NCBI GenBank assembly: GCA_018897225.1
Contig: JAHILC010000193.1
Span: 1 to 6,164, forward strand
DNA length: 6,164 bases
Origin: Actinomycetota bacterium
Lineage (GTDB): Bacteria > Actinomycetota > Humimicrobiia > Humimicrobiales > Humimicrobiaceae
Direction of reading: 5' to 3'
The notes below the pieces were generated by a model. It was not told the origin of the DNA. It saw only the letters and a list, made by a program, of their open reading frames with translations, and made no database searches. The position numbers and the translations under genes are program-made. Below are positions 1 through 6,164 of this stretch, piece after piece; position 1 is the stretch's first letter, and the number at the start of each line of letters is the position of its first letter.

Positions 1-124
1 ACTTATTAATATAATTAGTGACTCTCATATAATCTCTAATTTTGAGATCGAGGGGCCGGTTTTAGACGATGATATAGATTTAAAAAGGGCGGACCTGATA
101 AGGGAGAGAGTACTGGAGGAATAG
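1..124 (+). CDS. mcsB: McsB-like protein arginine kinase, C-terminal end only (partial)
   Basis: The frame running from base 2 to the TAG at 122-124 is open across the left edge and encodes a charged tail ending in DIDLKRADLIRERVLEE. This resembles the C-terminus of McsB, the protein arginine kinase that marks misfolded proteins with phosphoarginine for ClpCP. In that family the tail carries an RDxxRA motif that binds phosphoarginine. Here the matching residues are IDLKRA (bases 74-91), so the first arginine is isoleucine. The position directly before clpC, with the stop 8 bases before its start and the clpC ribosome binding site overlapping the last codons, matches the ctsR-mcsA-mcsB-clpC order of Bacillota. 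The kinase domain lies outside the window, so the call rests on about 40 residues and on context. Confidence 0.68.
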   Translation, partial: LINIISDSHIISNFEIEGPVLDDDIDLKRADLIRERVLEE

Positions 125-132
125 ATTAAAAT

Positions 133-2595
133 ATGTTTGAAAGATTTACAGAAAGAGCTCGTAAGGTTGTTGTCAGAGCTCAGGACGAAGCAAGGTTTTT
201 AAAGCAAAATTATATAGGCACAGAGCATCTGCTGCTTGGGTTGATTGATGAAAAAAAAGGTATAGCCGCAAAAGTGCTTGTGGCATTGAATATTCCTATT
301 GATGACGTCAGGGCTGCCGTGAGAGATTCAGTAACAGAAGGTTCTTCAGAATCTTACGAGCACATACCCTTTACGCCACGCGCAAAAAAAGTTCTCGAGC
401 TATCTCTTAGGGAAGCGCTGCAAATGGGCCACAATTATATCGGGACAGAACATATTCTTCTCGGATTGCTTCGCGAAGGCGAAGGAGTTGCATCAAGAGT
501 GTTGAATTCTTTCGGGATTAACCTTGAAATATCAAAAGAAAAAATAAGGGAAATATTGAATAAACATCCTTATTATACGCAAGATGACAGCTACAACGCA
601 GATAAGACGCAAAAGCGAAATCTAAAGATGCTTACCCAGTATGGCAGGGATCTTACGCAGCTTGCAAAAGAAGGCAAGCTTGATCCGGTAATAGGCAGGA
701 AAAAAGAAATAGAAAGAGTAATGCAGATATTATCCAGAAGAACCAAGAATAATCCAATTTTAATTGGAGAATCCGGTGTAGGTAAAACTGCCATTGTTGA
801 GGGTCTCGCACAGTTTATTATTGCAAAAGAAGTCCCTTTAAACTTAAGAAACAAGAAAATATTTACGCTTGATCTGGGGGCTCTTGTTGCCGGTTCAAGA
901 TATAGGGGAGATTTTGAGGAAAGATTGAAAAAAGTGCTCCAGGAAGTAAAGGAAGATGGCGACATAATGATATTTATTGATGAAGTGCACACTCTGGTTG
1001 GCGCCGGAGCTGCGGAGGGTGCCATTGATGCTGCAAGCATCTTAAAGCCCATGCTATCAAGAGGAGAAATTCAGACAATTGGAGCAACCACAATAAATGA
1101 ATACAGGAAATATATGGAGAAGGATAAAGCTTTAGAGCGAAGATTCCAGCCAATTTATGTGGACGAACCCAACGAATATGAAACTATTGAAATTTTAACA
1201 GGATTAAAAGATAAATACGAAGCTTTCCACGGTATAATAATAACCGAAGATGCAATAAAATCAGCAGTAAAACTGTCAAATCGTTATATTACAGATAGAT
1301 TCTTACCGGATAAGGCTATTGATTTAATCGATGAAGCTGCATCCAGGGTAAGGCTCAGGACTCTTACAAATCCTCCCGACCTAAAAGAGCTTGAAAAAAA
1401 TATCGAAAAAGTTATCAGCAATAAAGAGGAAGCTATTAAGTCACAGGATTTTGAAAAAGCAGCACAGTTTAGGGACAAGGAAAAGCAGCTTATCAAGGAA
1501 AAAATAGAGCTTGAAGAAAACTGGGGCAGGATAGGCAAGGGCACAAAAGAAAAGGTTGATGAAAACGAAATAGCTGAAGTGCTTTCAAACTGGACAGGGA
1601 TTCCAGTATACAAGCTTACCGAGACTGAATCTACGAAGCTTCTTAAAATGGAAGACGAACTCCACAAGCGAGTTGTTGGCCAGGATGAAGCAATCAAGAC
1701 AGTTTCAAAGGCAATAAGAAGGTCTAGATCTGGTTTGAAAGACCCTAAAAGACCTATAGGTTCATTTATATTCCTCGGTCCTTCAGGTGTTGGAAAAACC
1801 GAGCTTGCAAAGACAATAGCCGAATTTTTATTTGGCAAGGAAGATGCTCTGATACAGATAGATATGTCTGAGTATATGGAAAAGCATTCGGTTTCCAAAC
1901 TGGTAGGTTCTCCACCGGGCTATGTTGGTTATGATGAAGGCGGACAGCTAACGGAAAAGATAAAGAGAAGACCTTACAGTGTCATACTTCTTGATGAAAT
2001 AGAAAAAGCTCATCCGGATGTTTTCAACATACTTCTGCAAATTTTTGAAGACGGCCACTTGACTGATTCACAGGGACGAAGGGTAGATTTTAAGAATACT
2101 GTTCTTATAATGACTTCAAATCTTGGCGCCAGAGAAATACATAAAAACAATCCTATGGGTTTTAGAAAAGCCGAAGGTGAAGATCTTTCGTATGGTGATA
2201 TAAAAAATAAAGTGATGAGTGAGCTTAAAAAAGCTTTCAGGCCAGAATTTTTAAACAGGCTGGACGAAGTGATAGTTTTCCATAAATTAACAAAGTCAGA
2301 AATTTATCAAATCATAGATTTGATGGTATACAGAATCCAGCAGCGGCTGGAGCTTCAAGGCATAACAATTGAGATGAAAGAAGATGCAAAAGAATTATTA
2401 CTGAAAAAAGGTTATGATTCATCAATGGGCGCAAGGCCCATGAGAAGAAGCATCCAGTCTTTTATAGAGGATCCGATTTCAGAAAAAATTATCAGCGGAG
2501 AAATAAAGGTAGGAGACAATATAGAAGTTACTTGCGAAAATGATGAAATGTACTTTAAAATTATAAAAATAACACCAAGTATTTTAAAGGTTTAA
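133..2595 (+). CDS. clpC: ATP-dependent unfoldase ClpC, AAA+ partner of ClpP
   Basis: This 820-residue cytoplasmic HSP100 unfoldase feeds substrates to ClpP. Two Clp-N repeats lie at about 1-50 and 80-126, each with a GTEH motif. E31 and E106 match the glutamates that dock phosphoarginine in Bacillus ClpC. The first AAA+ module has Walker A GESGVGKT at 212-219, pore loop YRG at 257-259, Walker B acids D283/E284 and arginines R336/R337. A UVR-type coiled segment at about 427-462 marks ClpC rather than ClpB. The second module has Walker A GPSGVGKT at 549-556, pore loop GYVG at 596-599, D621/E622, arginine finger R709 and sensor-2 GAR at 766-768. The ClpP-docking tripeptide is MGF at 675-677, a mild variant of the usual LGF or VGF. 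The ATG is preceded by GGAGGA at 115-120, a rather long 12 bases away. Length is normal and no defect is seen. Confidence 0.98.
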   Translation: MFERFTERARKVVVRAQDEARFLKQNYIGTEHLLLGLIDEKKGIAAKVLVALNIPIDDVRAAVRDSVTEGSSESYEHIPFTPRAKKVLELSLREALQMGHNYIGTEHILLGLLREGEGVASRVLNSFGINLEISKEKIREILNKHPYYTQDDSYNADKTQKRNLKMLTQYGRDLTQLAKEGKLDPVIGRKKEIERVMQILSRRTKNNPILIGESGVGKTAIVEGLAQFIIAKEVPLNLRNKKIFTLDLGALVAGSRYRGDFEERLKKVLQEVKEDGDIMIFIDEVHTLVGAGAAEGAIDAASILKPMLSRGEIQTIGATTINEYRKYMEKDKALERRFQPIYVDEPNEYETIEILTGLKDKYEAFHGIIITEDAIKSAVKLSNRYITDRFLPDKAIDLIDEAASRVRLRTLTNPPDLKELEKNIEKVISNKEEAIKSQDFEKAAQFRDKEKQLIKEKIELEENWGRIGKGTKEKVDENEIAEVLSNWTGIPVYKLTETESTKLLKMEDELHKRVVGQDEAIKTVSKAIRRSRSGLKDPKRPIGSFIFLGPSGVGKTELAKTIAEFLFGKEDALIQIDMSEYMEKHSVSKLVGSPPGYVGYDEGGQLTEKIKRRPYSVILLDEIEKAHPDVFNILLQIFEDGHLTDSQGRRVDFKNTVLIMTSNLGAREIHKNNPMGFRKAEGEDLSYGDIKNKVMSELKKAFRPEFLNRLDEVIVFHKLTKSEIYQIIDLMVYRIQQRLELQGITIEMKEDAKELLLKKGYDSSMGARPMRRSIQSFIEDPISEKIISGEIKVGDNIEVTCENDEMYFKIIKITPSILKV

Positions 2596-2610
2596 TTTCT
2601 TAAATGCCTT

Positions 2611-3720
2611 ATGAAAGAGAAAGAAGAAGAATTATTATTAAATAGTCTTAAAAGGATTGCCCCAGGCACCGATCTCAGGGCAGGAATCGAATATATTTTA
2701 CAAGGTAAAACCGGCGCTCTTATTGTTATTGGAGATTCAGAGCAAGTCTTAAAACTTGTAGATGGAGGGTTTTATATAGGCTGTAGTTTTACTCCCGCAA
2801 AATTCTATGAACTGGCAAAAATGGATGGAGCAATTATATTGAGCCAGGATGCAAGCAGAATTTTGTATGCTAATACACATCTCTTCCCAAATCCTCAGAT
2901 TAAAACTTCTGAAACAGGCACAAGACACAGGACTGCCGAAAGAGTTGGAAAACAAACAAAAACCCTGGTTATTTCAATATCACAAAAAAGAGATGTTGTC
3001 GCAATTTTTATAGATACAATCAAATATGTGCTTGAAGAACCCAGGGTTGTACTATCAAAAGCAAGCCAGGCACTCCAGACTTTAAGCAAGTACAAGGAAA
3101 GCCTCGACTATTTATTGGTTAATCTTACCATCAGAGAGCTGGAAGATATGGTTACATTATATGATGTTACAAGCGTACTTCAGAGAGCCAGCATAGTTGG
3201 CAAGACTGAAAAAGAAGTTAGAAAATATATTTATGAGCTTGGGACTGACGGAAGGTTGCTTAACATGCAGGTCCAGGAACTTATGGTAAATGTTGCAGAT
3301 GAAAGCCTAAAAATTATAGAGGATTACAAAAATTTTGGTGATAAAATTAAACCAATTGAACTAAAAAATAAAATCAGCTTGTTAAATGCGGATGCGCTTC
3401 TGGATTTATCAAGCACTGCAAGAATCCTCGGTTATAAAGTTGAGGAAAATCTCAAGGAGTTCAGCGTCCACTCCAAGGGTATAAGAATCATCACTGAAAT
3501 TAATAGGCTTCCAGAAGCATTGCTAAAAAGTTTACTGGGAAAATTTGGTAATTTAAAAAATATATTAAATGCCAGTGCTGAAGAACTTGCAGATGTTCCC
3601 GGTATGGGCAGGACAAGAGCCGGACTTCTTTTTGATAAGATGAAGAAATTTTCTGAGTATTATTTATACAATGAACCTTACAATCATAAGGGAGAAATAA
3701 TCCCGAAATTAAGATTTTAA
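2611..3720 (+). CDS. disA: DNA integrity scanning protein DisA, diadenylate cyclase
   Basis: DisA condenses two ATP into cyclic di-AMP and slows when its C-terminal domain meets branched DNA. The N-terminal DAC domain carries both catalytic signatures, DGA at 72-74 and RHR at 105-107 within TGTRHRTAER. A helical linker follows, with the family-typical YELGTDGRLL segment at about 208-217. The end holds a helix-hairpin-helix DNA-binding motif, VPGMGRTRAG at 329-338. At 369 residues it is slightly longer than the Bacillus protein of about 360, because of a short polar tail. The ATG lies 15 bases after the clpC stop and in the same frame, with no Shine-Dalgarno sequence nearby, which suggests translational coupling to clpC. 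No other in-frame start exists between the clpC stop and this ATG. In Bacillus radA separates clpC and disA; here it is missing. Confidence 0.98.
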   Translation: MKEKEEELLLNSLKRIAPGTDLRAGIEYILQGKTGALIVIGDSEQVLKLVDGGFYIGCSFTPAKFYELAKMDGAIILSQDASRILYANTHLFPNPQIKTSETGTRHRTAERVGKQTKTLVISISQKRDVVAIFIDTIKYVLEEPRVVLSKASQALQTLSKYKESLDYLLVNLTIRELEDMVTLYDVTSVLQRASIVGKTEKEVRKYIYELGTDGRLLNMQVQELMVNVADESLKIIEDYKNFGDKIKPIELKNKISLLNADALLDLSSTARILGYKVEENLKEFSVHSKGIRIITEINRLPEALLKSLLGKFGNLKNILNASAEELADVPGMGRTRAGLLFDKMKKFSEYYLYNEPYNHKGEIIPKLRF

Positions 3721-3732
3721 ATATTTAAATAA

Positions 3733-4443
3733 ATGATTGCAGCAATAATTACAGCAGCCGGAAAAGGTAGCAGGCTGAAAAGCAATATCAGCAAGCAGTT
3801 TATGAATATATACGGCAAGCCGATACTCGCACATTCTATAAATGTCTTCCAAAATTCATTAAAAATTCAAGAAATTTATGTGGCAGTTCCAAAAGAATAT
3901 ATGGACTTTTGCAGGGAGTCTATCATTGAAAAATATTCTTTTACAAAGGTAAGAGAGCTTGTTTGTGGTGGTAATACAAGGCAGGAATCCGTATTTAACG
4001 CGCTGCAGAAAATACCTTCAAGCTGCAGGATAGTTTCAATACATGATGGCGTAAGGCCATTGGTTACAACTTCTGAAATTAATATGCTTATAAATAGCCT
4101 TTTAAGGCTTAATAAAAAAGACCCTCAATTAAAGGGTATAATTATGGCTGCTCCTGCATATGAAACAGTAAAAAAGATAAGTGAGAACAATTTTATTGAT
4201 GCTACAATTTCAAGAAACCAGGTTTGTTTCGCACAAACACCCCAGACTTTCTTTTTCGATTCCATATTTGAAGCGCATAAAAAAGCTAGAGAGGATCATT
4301 TCACAGGGACAGATGATGCAGGACTCGTTGAAAGGCTTGGCTGGAAGGTAAAAGTAGTTTTTGGCCGCCATGAAAACATTAAAATTACAACTCCGCTGGA
4401 CTTGTTCTTAGCGGAGCTTATAATAAATAGAAATAACAAGTAA
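3733..4443 (+). CDS. ispD: 2-C-methyl-D-erythritol 4-phosphate cytidylyltransferase IspD
   Basis: IspD joins CTP and methylerythritol 4-phosphate to give CDP-methylerythritol, the third step of the MEP isoprenoid pathway. The 236-residue protein has the nucleotidyltransferase fold. AAGKGSR at 8-14 supplies the CTP-binding arginine R14, and SKQF at 20-23 supplies the catalytic lysine K21. HDGVRP at 104-109 contributes D105. ETVKK at 144-148 holds the substrate-contact threonine T145. R161 precedes the QTPQTF signature at 168-173, TDDAG follows at 193-197, and NIKITTP at 215-221 carries K217. The usual glycine and proline in the GxxxPKQF stretch are replaced by serine, but all catalytic positions remain. 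The gene starts 12 bases after disA, in the same frame, with no visible ribosome binding site. It lies directly before ispF, the usual order for this pair. Confidence 0.96.
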   Translation: MIAAIITAAGKGSRLKSNISKQFMNIYGKPILAHSINVFQNSLKIQEIYVAVPKEYMDFCRESIIEKYSFTKVRELVCGGNTRQESVFNALQKIPSSCRIVSIHDGVRPLVTTSEINMLINSLLRLNKKDPQLKGIIMAAPAYETVKKISENNFIDATISRNQVCFAQTPQTFFFDSIFEAHKKAREDHFTGTDDAGLVERLGWKVKVVFGRHENIKITTPLDLFLAELIINRNNK

Positions 4444-4463
4444 AAGGTGGTACTGGCAAAAAT

Positions 4464-4931
4464 ATGAGAGCAGGAATTGGCTTTGATGTCCATTTATTTA
4501 AAACAGGCAGAAGGCTGGTATTAGGCGGGGTTGAGATTGAATATCATAAAGGCCTTATAGGCCATTCTGATGCAGATGTTTTAGCCCATGCCATAATGGA
4601 CGCTCTGCTTGGCGCCGCAGGCCTCAGGGACATAGGAGTGTATTTTCCGGATAGTGACATCAGGTATAAAAATATCTCAAGCCTGCTTCTCCTTAAAGAA
4701 GTTAAAAAGATAATAAATGACAGGGGCTTTGAAATAATAAATATTGACAGCATGCTTATACTTGAAAAGCCGAAAGTTTCTCCTTACATACCTGCAATGC
4801 TAAAGAAATTATCAGATACTCTGGAGCTGGATCCGGGTCGCATAGGCATAAAAGCCACCACTACCGAAGGGCTTGGTTTTTGCGGAAGGGAAGAAGGGAT
4901 AGCAGTTCAGAGTATCGCTCTTCTGGAATAG
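4464..4931 (+). CDS. ispF: 2-C-methyl-D-erythritol 2,4-cyclodiphosphate synthase IspF
   Basis: IspF cyclises CDP-methylerythritol 2-phosphate to methylerythritol cyclodiphosphate with release of CMP, and works as a trimer. The 155 residues align with the Escherichia coli numbering almost without shift. Metal ligands are D8, H10 and H42. The HSDADVLAH stretch at 34-42, D46, D56 and FPD at 61-63 line the pocket, and TTTEGLGFCGREEG at 132-145 includes T132, T133, E135 and R142. The ATG is preceded by AAGGTGG at 4444-4450, 13 bases upstream and 20 bases after ispD ends. The intermediate enzyme IspE is not in this window. The last 13 codons, stop included, are repeated in degenerate form immediately downstream; reading through the TAG would add only a 12-residue tail. 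The canonical protein ends at 4931. Confidence 0.98.
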   Translation: MRAGIGFDVHLFKTGRRLVLGGVEIEYHKGLIGHSDADVLAHAIMDALLGAAGLRDIGVYFPDSDIRYKNISSLLLLKEVKKIINDRGFEIINIDSMLILEKPKVSPYIPAMLKKLSDTLELDPGRIGIKATTTEGLGFCGREEGIAVQSIALLE

Positions 4932-4970
4932 GAAAAGATAACAACTCAAAGTATTATTCTGCTGGAGTAA
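4893..4970 (+). repeat. Degenerate in-frame tandem duplication of the ispF 3' end, stop codon included
   Basis: Copy 1 (4893-4931) is the last 12 codons of ispF plus TAG and reads EGIAVQSIALLE. Copy 2 (4932-4970) follows with no gap, stays in the same frame and reads EKITTQSIILLE then TAA. By hand count 27 of 39 bases and 8 of 12 residues agree, without any gap. Eleven of the 12 differences are transitions, and 9 of 12 change G or C in copy 1 to A or T in copy 2. That fits copy 2 being a non-coding, decaying duplicate in an AT-biased genome. It could have arisen by slippage, or it could be the left-over end of an older ispF after replacement by recombination. Two adjacent stops also give the gene a backup terminator of translation. 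Confidence 0.85.
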
Positions 4971-5026
4971 TAAAAGACATTAAATAAATCATAGTAAAAA
5001 ATCACAAGAAACTTTACAATTAAGTT

Positions 5027-5061
5027 ATAAATGCTAAATTTTAAAATTAACTTAGCTTTAT
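5027..5061 (+). terminator. Weak AT-rich hairpin, possible terminator of the clpC-ispF unit
   Basis: Bases 5027-5031 pair with 5057-5061 and 5033-5037 (GCTAA) pair with 5052-5056 (TTAGC). One bulged T, one A/C mismatch and two further A-T pairs lead to an 8-base loop. A T-rich run (TTATTTTTT) begins only at 5071, about ten bases beyond the stem, which is too far for a classic intrinsic terminator. The stem is mostly A-T. It is the best terminator candidate in the intergenic stretch, but it may be a chance structure in AT-rich DNA. Confidence 0.25.
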
Positions 5062-5094
5062 CATAAGAAGTTATTTTTTGTAAAAATTAATTGG

Positions 5095-5104
5095 GTCAAT
5101 TGAC
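5095..5104. promoter_or_regulatory. Palindrome GTCAATTGAC overlapping the cysE -35 box, possible operator
   Basis: GTCAATTGAC is a perfect 10-base inverted repeat in a region of about 17% GC. It shares five bases with the proposed -35 element TTGACT. A symmetric site there could hold a dimeric repressor of cysE and cysS, but the regulator cannot be named from sequence. I do not recognise it as a known cysteine-regulator site. Confidence 0.35.
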
Positions 5105-5129
5105 TCCTGGTCATAATTTATTTTTTAAT
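5100..5129 (+). promoter_or_regulatory. Candidate sigma-A/sigma-70-type promoter for cysE-cysS
   Basis: TTGACT at 5100-5105 matches five of six bases of the -35 consensus. TTTAAT at 5124-5129 matches five of six of the -10 consensus, with an 18-base spacer. Runs of A and T at 5071-5092 resemble an upstream promoter element. A start near 5136 would give a leader of about 30 bases, with no room for a T-box or other riboswitch. In such AT-rich DNA other -10 choices exist. Confidence 0.5.
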
Positions 5130-5164
5130 TTAATTAAAAATATTATTTTATAAAAAGGTGATTT

Positions 5165-5818
5165 ATGGGTTTGATTGCTGATTTAAAAGAACTTGTCATA
5201 GCAGCAAAAGAAAGAGACCCCGCTGCGGTAAGCACTGCTGAGATTATTCTTACTTATGCGGGAGTGCATGCCGTTCTTAACCATAGGATTACACATTGGC
5301 TCTATAAGCACAAAGTACCTTTCATTCCGAGGGCTATTTCTCAAATAAGCAGATTTTATACAGGAATAGAAATACATCCAGGCGCTAAAATTGGAAGGAA
5401 ATTATTTATCGATCATGGGATGGGTGTTGTAATTGGGGAAACAACTATAATCGGTGATGGGGTTACGCTTTATCAGGGTGTCACTCTTGGCGGTACAGGA
5501 AAGGAAAGAGGCAAGAGGCATCCTACAATAGGAAACAATGTGGTGATTTCCGCAGGAGCTAAGGTTCTTGGTTCAATTACCATAGGCAATAATGTAATAA
5601 TTGGAGCCGGTGCAGTTGTTATTAATGATGTTCCCGATGATTGTACTGTTGTGGGCGTGCCCGGCAGGATTGTAAAGATTAAGGGTGAGAAAGTACTCTC
5701 AGATGAGTTTCACCAGATGCATTTGCCAGACCCGGTTAGCGAGATTTTAAACTCATGCAGTTTGCGCATTGAAAATCTTGAAAAAGAGCTGGATGAGCTA
5801 AAAGAGAGAAAGAACTAA
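5165..5818 (+). CDS. cysE: Serine O-acetyltransferase CysE, short form
   Basis: CysE transfers acetyl from acetyl-CoA to L-serine, giving the O-acetylserine that cysteine synthase uses. At 217 residues it is the short Bacillus-type enzyme with a reduced N-terminal helical domain, unlike the 273-residue enterobacterial form. The left-handed beta-helix of hexapeptide repeats runs from about 66 to 170. The catalytic histidine is H84 in IDHGMG, paired with E69 in IEIHPGA, where enterobacterial enzymes have Asp. [16 protein letters not shown] at 105-120 is the conserved substrate and CoA loop. The C-terminus (about 195-217) is a short charged coiled-coil-like helix. AAGGTG at 5155-5160 sits four bases before the ATG, a convincing ribosome binding site. 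A 233-base gap separates it from ispF, and only 26 bases separate it from the cysS-like gene, so the two are probably co-transcribed. Confidence 0.97.
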   Translation: MGLIADLKELVIAAKERDPAAVSTAEIILTYAGVHAVLNHRITHWLYKHKVPFIPRAISQISRFYTGIEIHPGAKIGRKLFIDHGMGVVIGETTIIGDGVTLYQGVTLGGTGKERGKRHPTIGNNVVISAGAKVLGSITIGNNVIIGAGAVVINDVPDDCTVVGVPGRIVKIKGEKVLSDEFHQMHLPDPVSEILNSCSLRIENLEKELDELKERKN

Positions 5819-5832
5819 GATTTAAATATGAC

Positions 5833-5837
5833 AGGAG
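5833..5837 (+). promoter_or_regulatory. Ribosome binding site fixing the TTG start of the cysS-like gene
   Basis: AGGAG lies seven bases before the TTG at 5845. The nearby ATG at 5828 is out of frame with the CysS reading frame and lies before this site, so it cannot be the start. The TTG places the conserved LKLYNTL segment at residues 3-9, as expected for CysS N-termini. Confidence 0.75.
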
Positions 5838-5844
5838 AACTGAT

Positions 5845-6164
5845 TTGGGACTAAAATTATATAATACGCTCTCAAGAAAAAAACAGGATTTTAAACCACT
5901 GGAGGCTGACAAAGTCAGGATGTATGTCTGCGGTCCTACCGTCTATAATTACATTTCCATAGGCAATGCCAGGCCTGTAATCGTATTTAACATGATAAGA
6001 AACTACCTGGAGCATATTGGGTATAAAGTTGATTTTGTTCAGAATATAACTGACATAGAAGATAAAATAATAAATAAATTTCCAAATATGAATTTTATGA
6101 TTGAAGCTAATGGCGAAATATCTCTGAAAATAGCAAAGAAAGGTTATAAAGTTTATATGGTTGA
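5845..6164 (+). CDS. cysS: Cysteinyl-tRNA synthetase-like protein, N-terminal part, aberrant (partial)
   Basis: The frame opens at TTG and runs off the right edge after 106 codons. Residues 3-77 match cysteinyl-tRNA synthetase, the class I enzyme that charges tRNA-Cys: [11 protein letters not shown], the MYVCGPTVY segment with zinc ligand C29, IGNARP, and [10 protein letters not shown] at 67-76. Two features are wrong for a normal enzyme. The HIGH-type signature, usually HIGN in this family, reads SIGN at 38-41, so the ATP-contacting histidine is serine (codon TCC, two changes from a His codon). After KIIN at 74-77 the expected stretch leading to the PRAT motif is not recognisable. Lining up KKGY at 98-101 with the later KGxAY region implies about 33 residues missing compared with E. 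coli. The frame stays open. It could be a paralogue, a repurposed enzyme, an early pseudogene or an assembly error. The location after cysE is classic for cysS. Confidence 0.82.
   Translation, partial: MGLKLYNTLSRKKQDFKPLEADKVRMYVCGPTVYNYISIGNARPVIVFNMIRNYLEHIGYKVDFVQNITDIEDKIINKFPNMNFMIEANGEISLKIAKKGYKVYMV

Noticed and set aside
1284..1898. Long open frame on the minus strand inside clpC, and a similar one at 591-1052.
   Set aside because: Both lie fully opposite conserved clpC motifs, and their serine- and phenylalanine-rich products look like antisense shadow translations with no recognisable domain.
2425..2441. Perfect inverted repeat ATGGGC-GCAAG-GCCCAT near the end of clpC.
   Set aside because: It encodes the conserved MGARPM sensor-2 motif, so codon choice and protein conservation explain it; no T-run follows.
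2604..2606. ATG seven bases before the disA start, considered as an alternative start.
   Set aside because: It is out of frame with disA and has no ribosome binding site of its own.
3733..3801. Serines replacing Gly and Pro of the IspD GxxxPKQF signature, considered as a sign of inactivation.
   Set aside because: The catalytic residues R14, K21, D105, T145, R161 and K217 are all present, so this is ordinary family variation.
4444..4457. AAGGTGGTACTGGC before ispF resembles the T-box element AGGGTGGNACCGCG.
   Set aside because: It lies within 20 bases of the ispF start, directly after ispD, with no room for a specifier stem or terminator. The CCGCG part that must pair is not present. It is best read as the ispF ribosome binding site.
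4548..4563. Inverted repeat GGCC-TTATA-GGCC inside ispF.
   Set aside because: It is a short 4-base arm within codons for the conserved KGLIGH region, and similar arms are expected by chance.

Overview
This window comes from an AT-rich bacterial chromosome that reads entirely left to right. It holds the last codons of an mcsB-like gene, complete clpC, disA, ispD, ispF and cysE genes, and the first 106 codons of a cysS-like gene. The mcsB-clpC-disA order, the paired ClpC N-domain repeats, the short CysE form and AAGGTG/AGGAG-type ribosome binding sites point to the Bacillota/Actinomycetota side of the bacterial tree. A low-GC, deep-branching member is likely, but I cannot name it. No transposase, phage gene, CRISPR array, tRNA or rRNA is visible.

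Positions 1-4931 look like one operon, because gaps between genes are only 8-20 bases. It starts in protein quality control. McsB marks proteins with phosphoarginine, and ClpC, the unfoldase partner of ClpP, keeps the two glutamates known to dock that mark. DisA follows; it makes cyclic di-AMP and senses branched DNA. RadA, which often sits between clpC and disA, is absent here. IspD and IspF, two steps of the MEP isoprenoid pathway, follow. The clpC, disA and ispD frames are in register, and disA and ispD lack a visible ribosome binding site, so they may be translated by reinitiation.

Positions 4932-5164 separate two transcription units. This stretch opens with an unexpected in-frame degenerate copy of the last 13 codons of ispF, stop included, placed directly after the ispF stop. 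The rest is about 17% GC by hand count. It holds a weak hairpin, a perfect 10-base palindrome and a plausible sigma-A-type promoter whose -35 box overlaps that palindrome.

Positions 5165-6164 carry cysE (serine acetyltransferase, first step of cysteine synthesis) and a cysS-like gene starting at TTG, an arrangement that joins cysteine supply to cysteine use. The cysS-like product is odd in two ways: the first histidine of its HIGH signature is serine, and about 33 residues after the KII motif appear to be missing. It may be a divergent paralogue, a decaying gene or a repurposed enzyme. I did not see a wholly new system. The duplicated ispF tail and the aberrant CysS are the most unusual signals.
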